DNA of 8,290 nt from JAZNBI01 sp045586995 (GTDB lineage Bacteria > Bacillota > Clostridia > Oscillospirales > CAG-272): NCBI GenBank assembly GCA_045586995.1, contig JAZNBI010000006.1, positions 1-8,290 of the forward strand, written 5' to 3'. The notes beneath the pieces were generated by a model, which saw nothing but the letters and a program-made list of their open reading frames with translations, was not told the DNA's origin and searched no databases. The position numbers and the translations under genes were made by a program. This document shows positions 1 to 5,573 of this stretch, piece by piece (within the stretch, counting starts at the first letter, position 1; the number at the start of each line of letters is the position of its first letter).

Positions 1-8
1 CGAAATCT

Positions 9-26
9 TCGTCCCGTAAGGGACGA
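9..26. repeat. Short GNRA-capped hairpin upstream of tRNA-Ser
   Basis: TCGTCCC (9-15) and GGGACGA (20-26) form a perfect 7-bp stem closed by a GTAA tetraloop. No T-run follows, so it does not look like a complete intrinsic terminator. It may be the tail of an upstream transcript, a processing signal before the tRNA, or a small dispersed repeat. No good promoter is visible between this hairpin and the tRNA, so the tRNA may be transcribed from outside the window. Confidence 0.35.
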
Positions 27-59
27 CCTTCTACAACACACAATCACACAATTTAATAC

Positions 60-148
60 GGAGAGATATCGAAGTGGTCATAACGGGGCTGACTCGAAAT
101 CAGTTTGCGAGCAATCGCACGCGGGTTCGAATCCCGCCCTCTCCGCCA
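60..148 (+). tRNA. tRNA-Ser (anticodon CGA)
   Basis: This is an 89-nt class II tRNA with CCA encoded at 146-148. The anticodon stem GCTGA/TCAGT encloses loop CTCGAAA, giving anticodon CGA at 95-97, which reads serine codon UCG. The long variable arm (TGCGA, GCAA loop, TCGCA) and the T arm (GCGGG, TTCGAAT, CCCGC) are typical of tRNA-Ser, and the discriminator base is G. The acceptor stem GGAGAGA/CCTCTCC has six normal pairs, but the innermost position is an A·C mismatch where I would expect A-U. A terminator follows directly. Confidence 0.95.
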
Positions 149-153
149 AAAAG

Positions 154-191
154 CAGGAAGCATCCTCAATCGAGGGTGCTTCTTGTTTTTT
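154..191 (+). terminator. Rho-independent terminator of tRNA-Ser
   Basis: A 14-bp stem (154-167 with 172-185, two G·T wobbles) carries a 4-nt AATC loop and is followed by a run of six T. It starts six bases after the tRNA CCA end, so it ends the tRNA transcript. Confidence 0.9.
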
Positions 192-201
192 GCGAGAATA
201 C

Positions 202-237
202 AAAAGTCAGACAGCGAGAAAAATCTCACCGTCTGAC
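202..237 (-). terminator. Rho-independent terminator of the orphan ABC ATPase gene
   Basis: Read on the - strand, 237-224 pairs with 219-206 as a 14-bp stem with a TTTT loop, followed by TTTT at 205-202. Two pairs are G·U wobbles on the - strand and would be A·C mismatches on the + strand, so the hairpin is built for - strand transcription. It lies about 70 nt beyond the stop codon of the ATPase gene. Confidence 0.8.
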
Positions 238-309
238 ATAATCCAACAAACATTTATGAAACCATTTCAATTTTAATCATACTGCCGCTTCTTTTATTAC
301 TAGTTCAGT

Positions 310-1416
310 TTAACGATTTATATCAAAAAACATTCTTTCTTCACTTTCTTTGCTAAACAAAAAGACCTTGTTGGGCTTGAGCGAATAATTCACGAACTCC
401 GAGCTCATATCCACGTTACTGTCAGCATTGATTATTGAACGAATCGTAGATTTTATCGACGACGGGTGAGTGGAAACAACACTCACGTCGCGTCCCATTA
501 CCTCAACATTGATCAGCCGACATTTCATCGGGCCGTCATCGCAAAGTACAAAGCCCTCGGGGCGAATTCCGACAAAAACATCCTGATCGTCAATTCCCGC
601 AATGTCAAGCACTGCATCGTCGCCAAGATAAAGCTTGCCGTCGGTGACTTTGCCGTTAAACACGTTGATCGGGGGTGTGCCGAGAAATTTTGCAACGAAA
701 AGGTTTTTGGGATCGTCGTATACCTCTTGCGGCTTTCCTATCTGCTGAACGACGCCCTGATTCATAACTACGATTATATCAGAAATACTCATTGCTTCTT
801 CCTGGTCGTGCGTTACAAATACCGTGGTTATTTGAGTTTCTTTTTGAATTCTCCTGATTTCCTCTCTCGTCTGCAATCTCAAGCGCGCGTCCAGATTCGA
901 AAGCGGCTCGTCAAGCAAAAGCACGCGGGGCATTTTAACAAGCGCGCGAGCAATAGCAACTCGCTGCTGCTGACCGCCCGAAAGCTCGCTCGGCTTGCGA
1001 TTCATAAGCTCATCGATTTGAACCAGCTTTGCTACTTTGTGCGCTCTTTGGAGCATTTCTTCTTTTGTCAGCTTTTCCGCTCCCTTGAGATTTTGCAACG
1101 GGAACAAAATATTTTGTTTAACCGTAAGATGAGGGTACAGCGCATAGTTTTGGAAAACCAAACCGACGCCGCGATTTTCGGGAGAAATTTCCGTGACGTC
1201 ATCCTCTCCGAAAAATATTTTTCCGCTCGTCGGCTTTTGCAATCCGCAGATCATATACAGCATTGTGCTTTTACCGCATCCCGAAGGTCCGAGCAAGCCG
1301 ACAAGCTTGCCGTCCGGAATGTCAAAGGAAAAATCATTTACCGCCACAACGTCTTTACTGCTTTTTTTATTTGTTGACGGAAAGATCTTCGTTACATTTT
1401 GTAAAACAACCTTCAT
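310..1416 (-). CDS. ABC transporter ATP-binding subunit, UgpC/MsmX/MalK type (orphan)
   Basis: This is the ATPase of a carbohydrate-type ABC importer (CUT1 class). It acts as a dimer on the cytoplasmic face of a permease pair and powers uptake of sugars or glycerol-phosphate compounds. All catalytic motifs are present in the 368 residues: Walker A GPSGCGKST (43-51), Q-loop Gln89, signature LSGGQ (145-149), Walker B with LLLDEP (166-171), D-loop SNLD, and switch His203. The 'VTHDQEEAM' stretch after the D-loop is typical of this subfamily. Residues after about 245 form the C-terminal OB/TOBE-like regulatory domain, including 'VGIRPEGF'. Length matches MsmX and UgpC. The start has an AAGGAAA ribosome site about 9 nt upstream. 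No permease or binding-protein gene is adjacent, and the gene has its own promoter and terminator. It may therefore serve several importers encoded elsewhere, as MsmX does in Bacillus subtilis. The exact substrate cannot be told from sequence. Confidence 0.93.
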   Translation of the reverse strand: MKVVLQNVTKIFPSTNKKSSKDVVAVNDFSFDIPDGKLVGLLGPSGCGKSTMLYMICGLQKPTSGKIFFGEDDVTEISPENRGVGLVFQNYALYPHLTVKQNILFPLQNLKGAEKLTKEEMLQRAHKVAKLVQIDELMNRKPSELSGGQQQRVAIARALVKMPRVLLLDEPLSNLDARLRLQTREEIRRIQKETQITTVFVTHDQEEAMSISDIIVVMNQGVVQQIGKPQEVYDDPKNLFVAKFLGTPPINVFNGKVTDGKLYLGDDAVLDIAGIDDQDVFVGIRPEGFVLCDDGPMKCRLINVEVMGRDVSVVSTHPSSIKSTIRSIINADSNVDMSSEFVNYSLKPNKVFLFSKESEERMFFDINR

Positions 1417-1523
1417 ATAGCAATTTTCCTTATTAATAAACTATTTTATAATTAATTTCCCTCTGTGCCCAGCTGCCTTAGCACATCGTCTTTATAACTC
1501 ACAAATTTAATGCTTTTCAAGTC

Positions 1524-1552
1524 ATTATAGCAGATTTTTTTATGAATTTCAA
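1524..1552 (-). promoter_or_regulatory. Sigma-A-type extended -10 promoter for the orphan ATPase
   Basis: On the - strand, TTGAAA (1552-1547) is separated by exactly 17 nt from TATAAT (1529-1524), with TGC directly before it, which makes an extended -10. The start point would be near 1517, giving a leader of about 100 nt. The leader contains a weak 5-bp hairpin (TGTGC/GCACA, roughly 1465-1486) but no riboswitch that I recognise. The promoter lies just after the phosphatase stop codon, so the ATPase can be expressed separately. Confidence 0.75.
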
Positions 1553-1575
1553 GTACCAATACATTTATAATTACA

Positions 1576-2061
1576 TTAATTATACTTAAACCGATTATTT
1601 TTCTCCAAAAAATCCAACAATCCCAAGCATCCCTCGTATATATCATCGAAAGCAATATCGAATCTGTCGCTGTACCAAGGGTCTGCAACATCTCCCGGCC
1701 GCGCGGTAAAATCCATCAACAGATGCACCTTTTTATCTTTATCATCGGGAATAATAGAATTTATATTGCGAATGTTGTATTTATCCATGGCTATTATCAT
1801 ATCGTATCTTTCATAATCACCCGCGCACAAACGCCTTGCGCGTTTATTCCCGCACGAAATTTTATGCTTTTCAAGCTCGGCGCGGGCAGGTGGATAAATG
1901 GGATTTCCGATACCGTTGTATATTTCCTCATTACTTGTAGCACAGGACTCCACATAAAATTCATTCTCAAGACCTCGCTTTTTCAACAAATCCTTAAAAA
2001 TGAACTCCGCCATAGGCGAACGGCAAATATTGCCGTGACAGACAAATAAAATTTTTATCAT
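1576..2061 (-). CDS. Low-molecular-weight protein tyrosine phosphatase
   Basis: This is a cytoplasmic cysteine-dependent phosphatase of the LMW-PTP family, removing phosphate from tyrosine or possibly arginine side chains. The P-loop at the N-terminus reads V-C-H-G-N-I-C-R-S, with nucleophile Cys8 and Arg14 (C-X5-R). The general acid Asp127 lies in DPWY (127-130). The length of 161 residues is normal. ATG at 2061 is supported by a strong AGGAG ribosome site four bases upstream. The relative ArsC (arsenate reductase) is less likely, because its P-loop is usually C-T-G-N-S-C-R-S and it carries a distinctive pair of late cysteines; here the P-loop is PTP-like. In Firmicutes such enzymes often oppose tyrosine or arginine kinases, but no kinase lies nearby. 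The gene follows the chromate-family pair after 53 nt on the same strand and may share their transcript. Confidence 0.92.
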   Translation of the reverse strand: MIKILFVCHGNICRSPMAEFIFKDLLKKRGLENEFYVESCATSNEEIYNGIGNPIYPPARAELEKHKISCGNKRARRLCAGDYERYDMIIAMDKYNIRNINSIIPDDKDKKVHLLMDFTARPGDVADPWYSDRFDIAFDDIYEGCLGLLDFLEKNNRFKYN

Positions 2062-2114
2062 TTTTCTCCTCTTTGTACAAAAACGCGTTAAACGTAATAT
2101 TTACATAATTATTT

Positions 2115-2684
2115 TTAAGAAAAGAAGCCGTAGATAAGTCCTCCGCACACTGCAGATACTATAATTAAGAGTATCGGTGAAAATTCTTTCTTTCTCAGCC
2201 GTTTATAAAGAGTTGTTATCGCAATAAGTATTATCAAAATAGCTATTGCAATAAGGTCAAATTCAGGTGTTTCTCCAAGACCTGCGCACGCGTTATAGGT
2301 AAAATAAACGCCTGTCGCCAAAATCAATCCCATAATACAGGGCTGAACTCCGTTTTGAACTGCTTTGAAGTATTTATTTTTAACTAAATTTTTCATCAAT
2401 ACGGCAACCGCAAGCATAATAAAGAAGGCAGGAAGAACGACCGAGAAGGTAGCAATCATTCCGCCGAGAACTCCACCTTGCATACTTCCGATATACGTCG
2501 AGGTATTTACCATAATAGGTCCCGGGGTCGACTCACTGATAGCCAAAAGATTTGCGAACATTTCTTCGCTCATCCACCCGTTTTTCAGAACCGCTTCCTG
2601 AATAAGCGGAATAGCTCCGTATGCGCCGCCAAACGAAAAAAGTCCGATTTTTAAAAATTCAAGAAAAAGCTTGAGATAAATCAT
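2115..2684 (-). CDS. Chromate transporter family protein, half-size (second of pair)
   Basis: This is a membrane protein of the CHR (ChrA) family, in the short single-domain form. The 189 residues hold one family domain: amphipathic entry helix, then LFSFGGAYGAIPLI (15-28), then ESTPGPI (51-57), then hydrophobic segments at about 71-98, 112-134, 142-160 and 169-187. GG and ESTPGPI are family hallmarks. Short CHR proteins usually come as pairs that work together (YwrA/YwrB of Bacillus subtilis are a known case). Its ATG overlaps the stop codon of the upstream partner in the arrangement ATGA, indicating translational coupling, with an AAAGGA ribosome site inside the partner's last codons. Members export chromate in tested cases, but the physiological substrate here could be another oxyanion or sulfate-like ion. 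Confidence 0.9.
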   Translation of the reverse strand: MIYLKLFLEFLKIGLFSFGGAYGAIPLIQEAVLKNGWMSEEMFANLLAISESTPGPIMVNTSTYIGSMQGGVLGGMIATFSVVLPAFFIMLAVAVLMKNLVKNKYFKAVQNGVQPCIMGLILATGVYFTYNACAGLGETPEFDLIAIAILIILIAITTLYKRLRKKEFSPILLIIVSAVCGGLIYGFFS

Positions 2685-3304
2685 TTTATTTCATCCTTTC
2701 CCTTGTTTTTTTGCTTTGCCAACGGAAATATCAAAGCTCCCGCCAAGCCGCTGACAATTATAAGATAAACAGTTGAAATATGAACGCCTATAAAATTCAT
2801 TGCAAGCACAAAAGCAAAAAATACGGCTACAAAACAAATTTGTATAAGCTTCGCTTCGGATGATTTGAGCATTTTTCGTATAAGCTTTATTCCCGCTTTA
2901 ATGATCAGCAGACCGACAGCTACGCGTATGCCCTTAAAAGCATTTGCAATGATATTGATCTCCAAAAAAGATTCGAAAAATTGCGAAATCAGAAAAATAA
3001 TTATAAAAGACGGTGTAACTACACCCAACGTTGCCGCAACAGCTCCCCAAAAGCCGCCCATTTTATAACCGGTATAAGTCGAGCAATTAATAGCAATAGG
3101 TCCTGGAGTTGACTCGGCAATAGCCGTAATATCCATCAATTCCTCTGATGAAAGCCACTTGTTCTGTTCAACGCAAATACGGTCAATAATCGATATCATT
3201 GCATATCCGCCGCCGAACGTAAAAAGTCCGATTTTCGCAAATGTCAAAAAAAGTTCCGCTAAAATATGCAGTTTTCGCTTTGAGCTTGTTTCCTTTTCGA
3301 GCAT
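2681..3304 (-). CDS. Chromate transporter family protein, half-size (first of pair)
   Basis: This is a CHR-family integral membrane protein of 207 residues, paralogous to its downstream neighbour. A charged N-terminus (1-12) leads into LFTFGGGYAMI (27-37), then ESTPGPI (64-70), followed by hydrophobic helices at about 84-112, 120-141, 152-172 and 176-195, and a lysine-rich cytoplasmic tail. The two proteins share the FxFGG and ESTPGPI motifs but otherwise differ, as expected for heteromeric half transporters. The start ATG at 3304 has GGAG about 7 nt upstream. The gene begins 50 nt after the stop of the broken ABC exporter, with no terminator and no convincing promoter in the gap, so it is probably on the same transcript. 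Function as a chromate or other oxyanion transporter follows from family membership only. Confidence 0.9.
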   Translation of the reverse strand: MLEKETSSKRKLHILAELFLTFAKIGLFTFGGGYAMISIIDRICVEQNKWLSSEELMDITAIAESTPGPIAINCSTYTGYKMGGFWGAVAATLGVVTPSFIIIFLISQFFESFLEINIIANAFKGIRVAVGLLIIKAGIKLIRKMLKSSEAKLIQICFVAVFFAFVLAMNFIGVHISTVYLIIVSGLAGALIFPLAKQKNKGKDEIK

Positions 3305-3354
3305 AAAATCTCCATATCTCCCTGTATTTCTAAAAGTTTTCTATAAATCTCGGA

Positions 3355-4221
3355 TTACAGTGTGTAGAGCTTGTAAAGCTCGGCATATTTACCGTTTTTC
3401 TCGATAAGCTCTGTGTGAGTTCCCTGCTCCTCTATGCCGTTTTCGGTTAAAACGATGATTTTGGTTGCGTTTATTATCGTAGTAAGACGGTGTGCAATGG
3501 TAAGCGTGGTACGCCCCTCCGACAAACGAACAAGCGACTGTTGAACAAGGCGCTCGCTTTCGTTATCCAAAGCGCTGGTTGCCTCATCAAGAATAAGTAT
3601 TGAAGGGTTTTTCAAAAAAACGCGAGCAATCGAAATGCGTTGCTTTTGACCGCCCGAAAGCTTTACTCCGCGCTCTCCGACATAAGTATCATATTTTTCT
3701 GGCAACCTTTCTATAAATTCATCAGCGCCCGCAAGGCGTGCCGCGATCTCTACCTCCTCGCGCGAGGCATCCGGTCTGCCGTATAAAATATTATCCATAA
3801 CGGTTCCCGAAAAAAGATAGACATCTTGTTGCACGATACCGATAGCAGACCGTAAGGAGCGGAGCGTAAGATTTTTAATATTCTTGTTATCAATGGTAAT
3901 ACTTCCGTCCGAAACCTCGTAAAAGCGAGGAATGAGGTTGCATATCGTGGTTTTTCCGCTTCCCGAAGGACCTACAATAGCAATATGCTCCCCGGGATTT
4001 ATGGTCAAATTTATATTTGAAAGAACCTTTTCGCCTGTTCCCTCATAAGAGAAAGAAACATTTTTAAACTTAACAAGTCCTTTAACATTTCCTATATCTT
4101 CAGCCATAGGCGAATCAACAATATCCGGCTCTATATCCATAACCTCGCAAAAGCGCTCTATACCCGTGATCCCCCTTTGAAACTGCTCGGTAAATTCTAT
4201 AATTCTCCAAACAGATTTCAT
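3355..4221 (-). CDS. ABC exporter, C-terminal ATPase half (frameshifted)
   Basis: This frame holds the end of the sixth membrane helix, the linker ('EFTEQFQRGITGIERFCEVMD') and a complete nucleotide-binding domain. In 288-residue numbering: Walker A GPSGSGKT (84-91), Q-loop around Gln131-132, signature LSGGQ (188-192), Walker B SILILDE (207-213), D-loop SALD, and switch His244 in AHRL. All residues needed for ATP hydrolysis are intact. The ATG at 4221 lies within the helix, is not preceded by a ribosome site, and the frame is open upstream to the frameshift near 4295, so it is unlikely to be a natural start. With the lost base restored it completes a standard exporter. Substrate cannot be inferred; relatives export drugs, lipids or peptides. 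Confidence 0.85.
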   Translation of the reverse strand: MKSVWRIIEFTEQFQRGITGIERFCEVMDIEPDIVDSPMAEDIGNVKGLVKFKNVSFSYEGTGEKVLSNINLTINPGEHIAIVGPSGSGKTTICNLIPRFYEVSDGSITIDNKNIKNLTLRSLRSAIGIVQQDVYLFSGTVMDNILYGRPDASREEVEIAARLAGADEFIERLPEKYDTYVGERGVKLSGGQKQRISIARVFLKNPSILILDEATSALDNESERLVQQSLVRLSEGRTTLTIAHRLTTIINATKIIVLTENGIEEQGTHTELIEKNGKYAELYKLYTL

Positions 4222-4265
4222 AAAGGTCGCAATATAAAGTAAATAAGCCGTATAATCAGCAATCT

Positions 4266-5108
4266 TTATTTTCCCATCAATAAGAAAGAGCGCACCGATA
4301 CCATAACGGTTATATACAAAATACCGTCAAAAAGCTTATTTGATGCGGAAAACGTACCCATAATTTTATATGCAAGCCGCTTTATACCGAAGAATGTTTT
4401 ATTACCCTCATCGAACTTTCTTTGTTCTATATCCTCATTGGCAAAGCTTTTTACAACGCGGACACCCAAAAGACTGTCCTCGACTCGCGCGTTAAGCTCG
4501 CCTATTTGAGAGCGTTGCTTACGGAAAGCAGCTCTCATTTTACGGTTAAAGTAATATGCGACAATAAGCATTGGAGGAAGTACGGCAAAAACAATAAGCG
4601 TAAGCGGAACGCTATACGTCATCAAAATAATAAACGGAACTATAATTTCAATGCCCGCTATAAACAATTCCTCGGGCCCGTGGTGAGCAAACTCGGTAAC
4701 GTCAAAAAGGTCCGAAGTGATTCTTGACATAATTTGACCGATCTTGGTGTTATCGAAATAATTGAATGACATTTTTTGAAGATGCGAAAACAAGTCGTGT
4801 CGCATATCGGTTTCGATTTTTGTACCCATAATATGACCGTATGTAGCCATATAATAGCTCGCAGCGGTATTGATAAGCCGCAATACGAGATATATTCCGC
4901 CGATTATAAGTACAATTCTGACCGTAAGCGAAGCAAGGTCGTTCATTGCCATATCGGTTATATACCTTACAATAAGCGGCAAAACGATCTCGCAAAGAGT
5001 TGTCAATGCCGCGCAAAAAAGGTCAAACACAAGAATCGGGATATATTTTTTGTAATAAGGGAGAAAACGTGCTACAAGCTTTTTATTTGAACTTTTTTTC
5101 TTTTCCAT
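4266..5108 (-). CDS. ABC exporter, N-terminal membrane-domain half (frameshifted)
   Basis: This open frame of 280 codons carries most of an ABC exporter transmembrane domain (type IV fold). A basic N-terminus (MEKKKSSNKK) is followed by hydrophobic helices at about 23-45, 64-85, 146-165 and 167-187, with a fifth beginning near 255. The family signature around 'MRHDLFSHLQKMSFNYFDNTKIGQIMSRITSD' (102-133) marks the first coupling helix region, and 'RVEDSLLGVRVVKSFANE' (208-225) marks the second. The last nine residues after Ser271 are out of frame, and the true continuation lies in the -1 frame. The start ATG has GAGGGG 4-5 nt upstream, a strong ribosome site. On its own this fragment lacks the sixth helix and the ATPase, so it could not transport. 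Confidence 0.85.
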   Translation of the reverse strand: MEKKKSSNKKLVARFLPYYKKYIPILVFDLFCAALTTLCEIVLPLIVRYITDMAMNDLASLTVRIVLIIGGIYLVLRLINTAASYYMATYGHIMGTKIETDMRHDLFSHLQKMSFNYFDNTKIGQIMSRITSDLFDVTEFAHHGPEELFIAGIEIIVPFIILMTYSVPLTLIVFAVLPPMLIVAYYFNRKMRAAFRKQRSQIGELNARVEDSLLGVRVVKSFANEDIEQRKFDEGNKTFFGIKRLAYKIMGTFSASNKLFDGILYITVMVSVRSFLLMGK

Positions 5109-5132
5109 AAATCCCCTCGAAAATTATTATTA

Positions 5133-5172
5133 ATTGTGAAAAAAGCACGCGAACGCGTGCTTTTTTCACAAT
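5133..5172. terminator. Very strong hairpin terminator (19-bp stem) between tRNA-Leu and ABC exporter
   Basis: Bases 5133-5151 pair perfectly with 5154-5172 around an AA loop. The core GCACGCG/CGCGTGC is flanked by A6 and T6 runs inside the stem, so either strand reads as GC-rich stem then T6, making it bidirectional in form. On the - strand it would end the tRNA-Leu transcript; it also lies only 25 nt upstream of the exporter start codon, so it could attenuate exporter expression. Confidence 0.88.
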
Positions 5173-5194
5173 ACTAAATTATTCACGTTCAAGA

Positions 5195-5223
5195 AATCTA
5201 TCGGCACTATAAAAACATGCCAA
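5195..5223 (-). promoter_or_regulatory. Candidate weak promoter for the ABC exporter
   Basis: On the - strand TTGGCA (5223-5218) is followed after 17 nt by TAGATT (5200-5195), which matches sigma-A consensus at 5 of 6 and 4 of 6 positions. Transcription would begin near 5188 and run through the 19-bp hairpin before the exporter gene. The same bases form an 8-bp inverted repeat (5199-5206 with 5218-5225, one G·U), so the match could instead reflect a tRNA 3' trailer hairpin. Confidence 0.35.
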
Positions 5224-5231
5224 TATAAAAT

Positions 5232-5318
5232 TGGTGCCGGAAGCGGGGGTCGAACCCGCACGGTATCGCTACCACTGGATTTTGAGTCCAGCACGTCTGC
5301 CAATTCCATCATTCCGGC
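5232..5318 (-). tRNA. tRNA-Leu (anticodon CAA)
   Basis: This is an 87-nt class II tRNA with encoded CCA (5234-5232 on the - strand). The acceptor stem GCCGGAA/TTCCGGC is perfect with discriminator A. Anticodon stem CTGGA/TCCAG encloses loop CTCAAAA, placing anticodon CAA at 5284-5282, which reads leucine codon UUG. D-arm 'GGAATTGGCAGAC' and T-loop 'GGTTCGACCC' are standard. It has its own promoter directly upstream. Confidence 0.96.
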
Positions 5319-5341
5319 GCACAATCTATATAACGTTTAAT

Positions 5342-5370
5342 ATTATAACACGATATAATAAAAAAATCAA
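5342..5370 (-). promoter_or_regulatory. Promoter of tRNA-Leu
   Basis: On the - strand TTGATT (5370-5365), a 17-nt spacer, then TATAAT (5347-5342) preceded by TGT, an extended -10. The start point would fall near 5335, about 17 nt before the mature tRNA 5' end. Confidence 0.8.
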
Positions 5371-5412
5371 CTGTTTTTTTTATTTTTATTGAGATAAATT
5401 TTAAAAGATATG

Positions 5413-5441
5413 TTGACATGCATAAAATGATACAGTAAAAT
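5413..5441 (+). promoter_or_regulatory. Promoter of mgtE
   Basis: Perfect -35 TTGACA (5413-5418), 17-nt spacer, -10 TAAAAT (5436-5441, 5 of 6). The start point would be near 5448, giving a leader of about 125 nt. It diverges from the tRNA-Leu promoter across a short A/T-rich stretch (5371-5412). Confidence 0.8.
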
Positions 5442-5453
5442 AAAAGTTGAACA

Positions 5454-5508
5454 CTTTTTATAAAAACAAAGGATGGTTTTGTTATCGAAAATTATAAAAG
5501 GCAAATAA
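5454..5508 (+). other. AT-rich structured leader of mgtE with an 11-codon mini-ORF
   Basis: Within the mgtE leader, TTTTATAA (5456-5463) can pair with TTATAAAA (5492-5499), and inside it AACAAA (5465-5470) can pair with TTTGTT (5478-5483). A mini-ORF at 5473-5508 reads MVLLSKIIKGK then stop; its ribosome site is poor because the GG lies directly against the ATG. None of the conserved blocks of the M-box magnesium riboswitch are recognisable. The pairing is A/T-only and weak, so a regulatory role is speculative. Confidence 0.25.
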
Positions 5509-5561
5509 TATTTATGGTTTAACTTTTAATAGTATTTAATATGTCTTTAAATCAGAGAAAT

Positions 5562-5568
5562 GAGGTGG
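5562..5568 (+). promoter_or_regulatory. mgtE: Ribosome binding site that fixes the mgtE start
   Basis: GAGGTGG is five bases upstream of the ATG at 5574. The earlier in-frame ATG at 5541 has only A/T-rich sequence before it, so 5574 is the better start. Confidence 0.8.
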
Positions 5569-5573
5569 ATATT

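Larger units (their letters stand above)
3355..5108 (-). pseudogene. Full-length ABC exporter gene interrupted by a one-base frameshift
   Basis: The two halves listed separately form one ABC exporter (membrane domain then ATPase, MsbA/BmrA type). From the start ATG to the final stop there are 1754 bases, one short of 1755, which would encode 584 residues, the usual size of this family. The first half reads normally to ...ITVMVS, then drifts into a short wrong tail and stops at 4266. The -1 frame, re-entered at a GG pair near 4295-4296, reads GALFLIDGK and continues open without a break into the second half, giving the expected sixth helix and linker. The ATG at 4221 has no ribosome site. This points to loss of a single G. 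No slippery heptamer is seen, so I favour a real mutation or a sequence error over programmed frameshifting. Confidence 0.85.

Noticed and set aside
53..253. 66-codon open frame on the - strand containing RRGRDSNPR
   Set aside because: It is the antisense of tRNA-Ser plus its terminator; the RDSNPR string is the well-known false translation across a tRNA T-arm.
466..1377. 303-codon open frame on the + strand
   Set aside because: It is entirely antisense to a clear ABC ATPase with all motifs, resembles no family I know, and has no ribosome site.
1452..1691. 79-codon - strand frame overlapping the end of the phosphatase and running through the ATPase promoter
   Set aside because: It overlaps a well-supported gene in another frame and the promoter, has no recognisable domain and no ribosome site. 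A 16-codon GTG-started tail within the ATPase leader also lacks a ribosome site.
1576..2061. Arsenate reductase (ArsC, LMW-PTP fold) linked to the oxyanion transporters
   Set aside because: The P-loop is C-H-G-N-I-C-R-S as in LMW phosphatases rather than the ArsC form, and no other ars genes are nearby.
4285..4300. Programmed -1 frameshifting in the ABC exporter
   Set aside because: A -1 slip would produce the right product, but there is no X-XXY-YYZ slippery heptamer, and ABC exporters of this type are not known to use recoding. A lost base is simpler.
4422..5090. Several overlapping open frames on both strands within the exporter membrane domain
   Set aside because: They are shadows of the exporter frame, which carries the family motifs and the ribosome site.
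5448..5573. M-box magnesium riboswitch before mgtE
   Set aside because: The leader is too short and too A/T-rich, and none of the conserved M-box blocks can be recognised.
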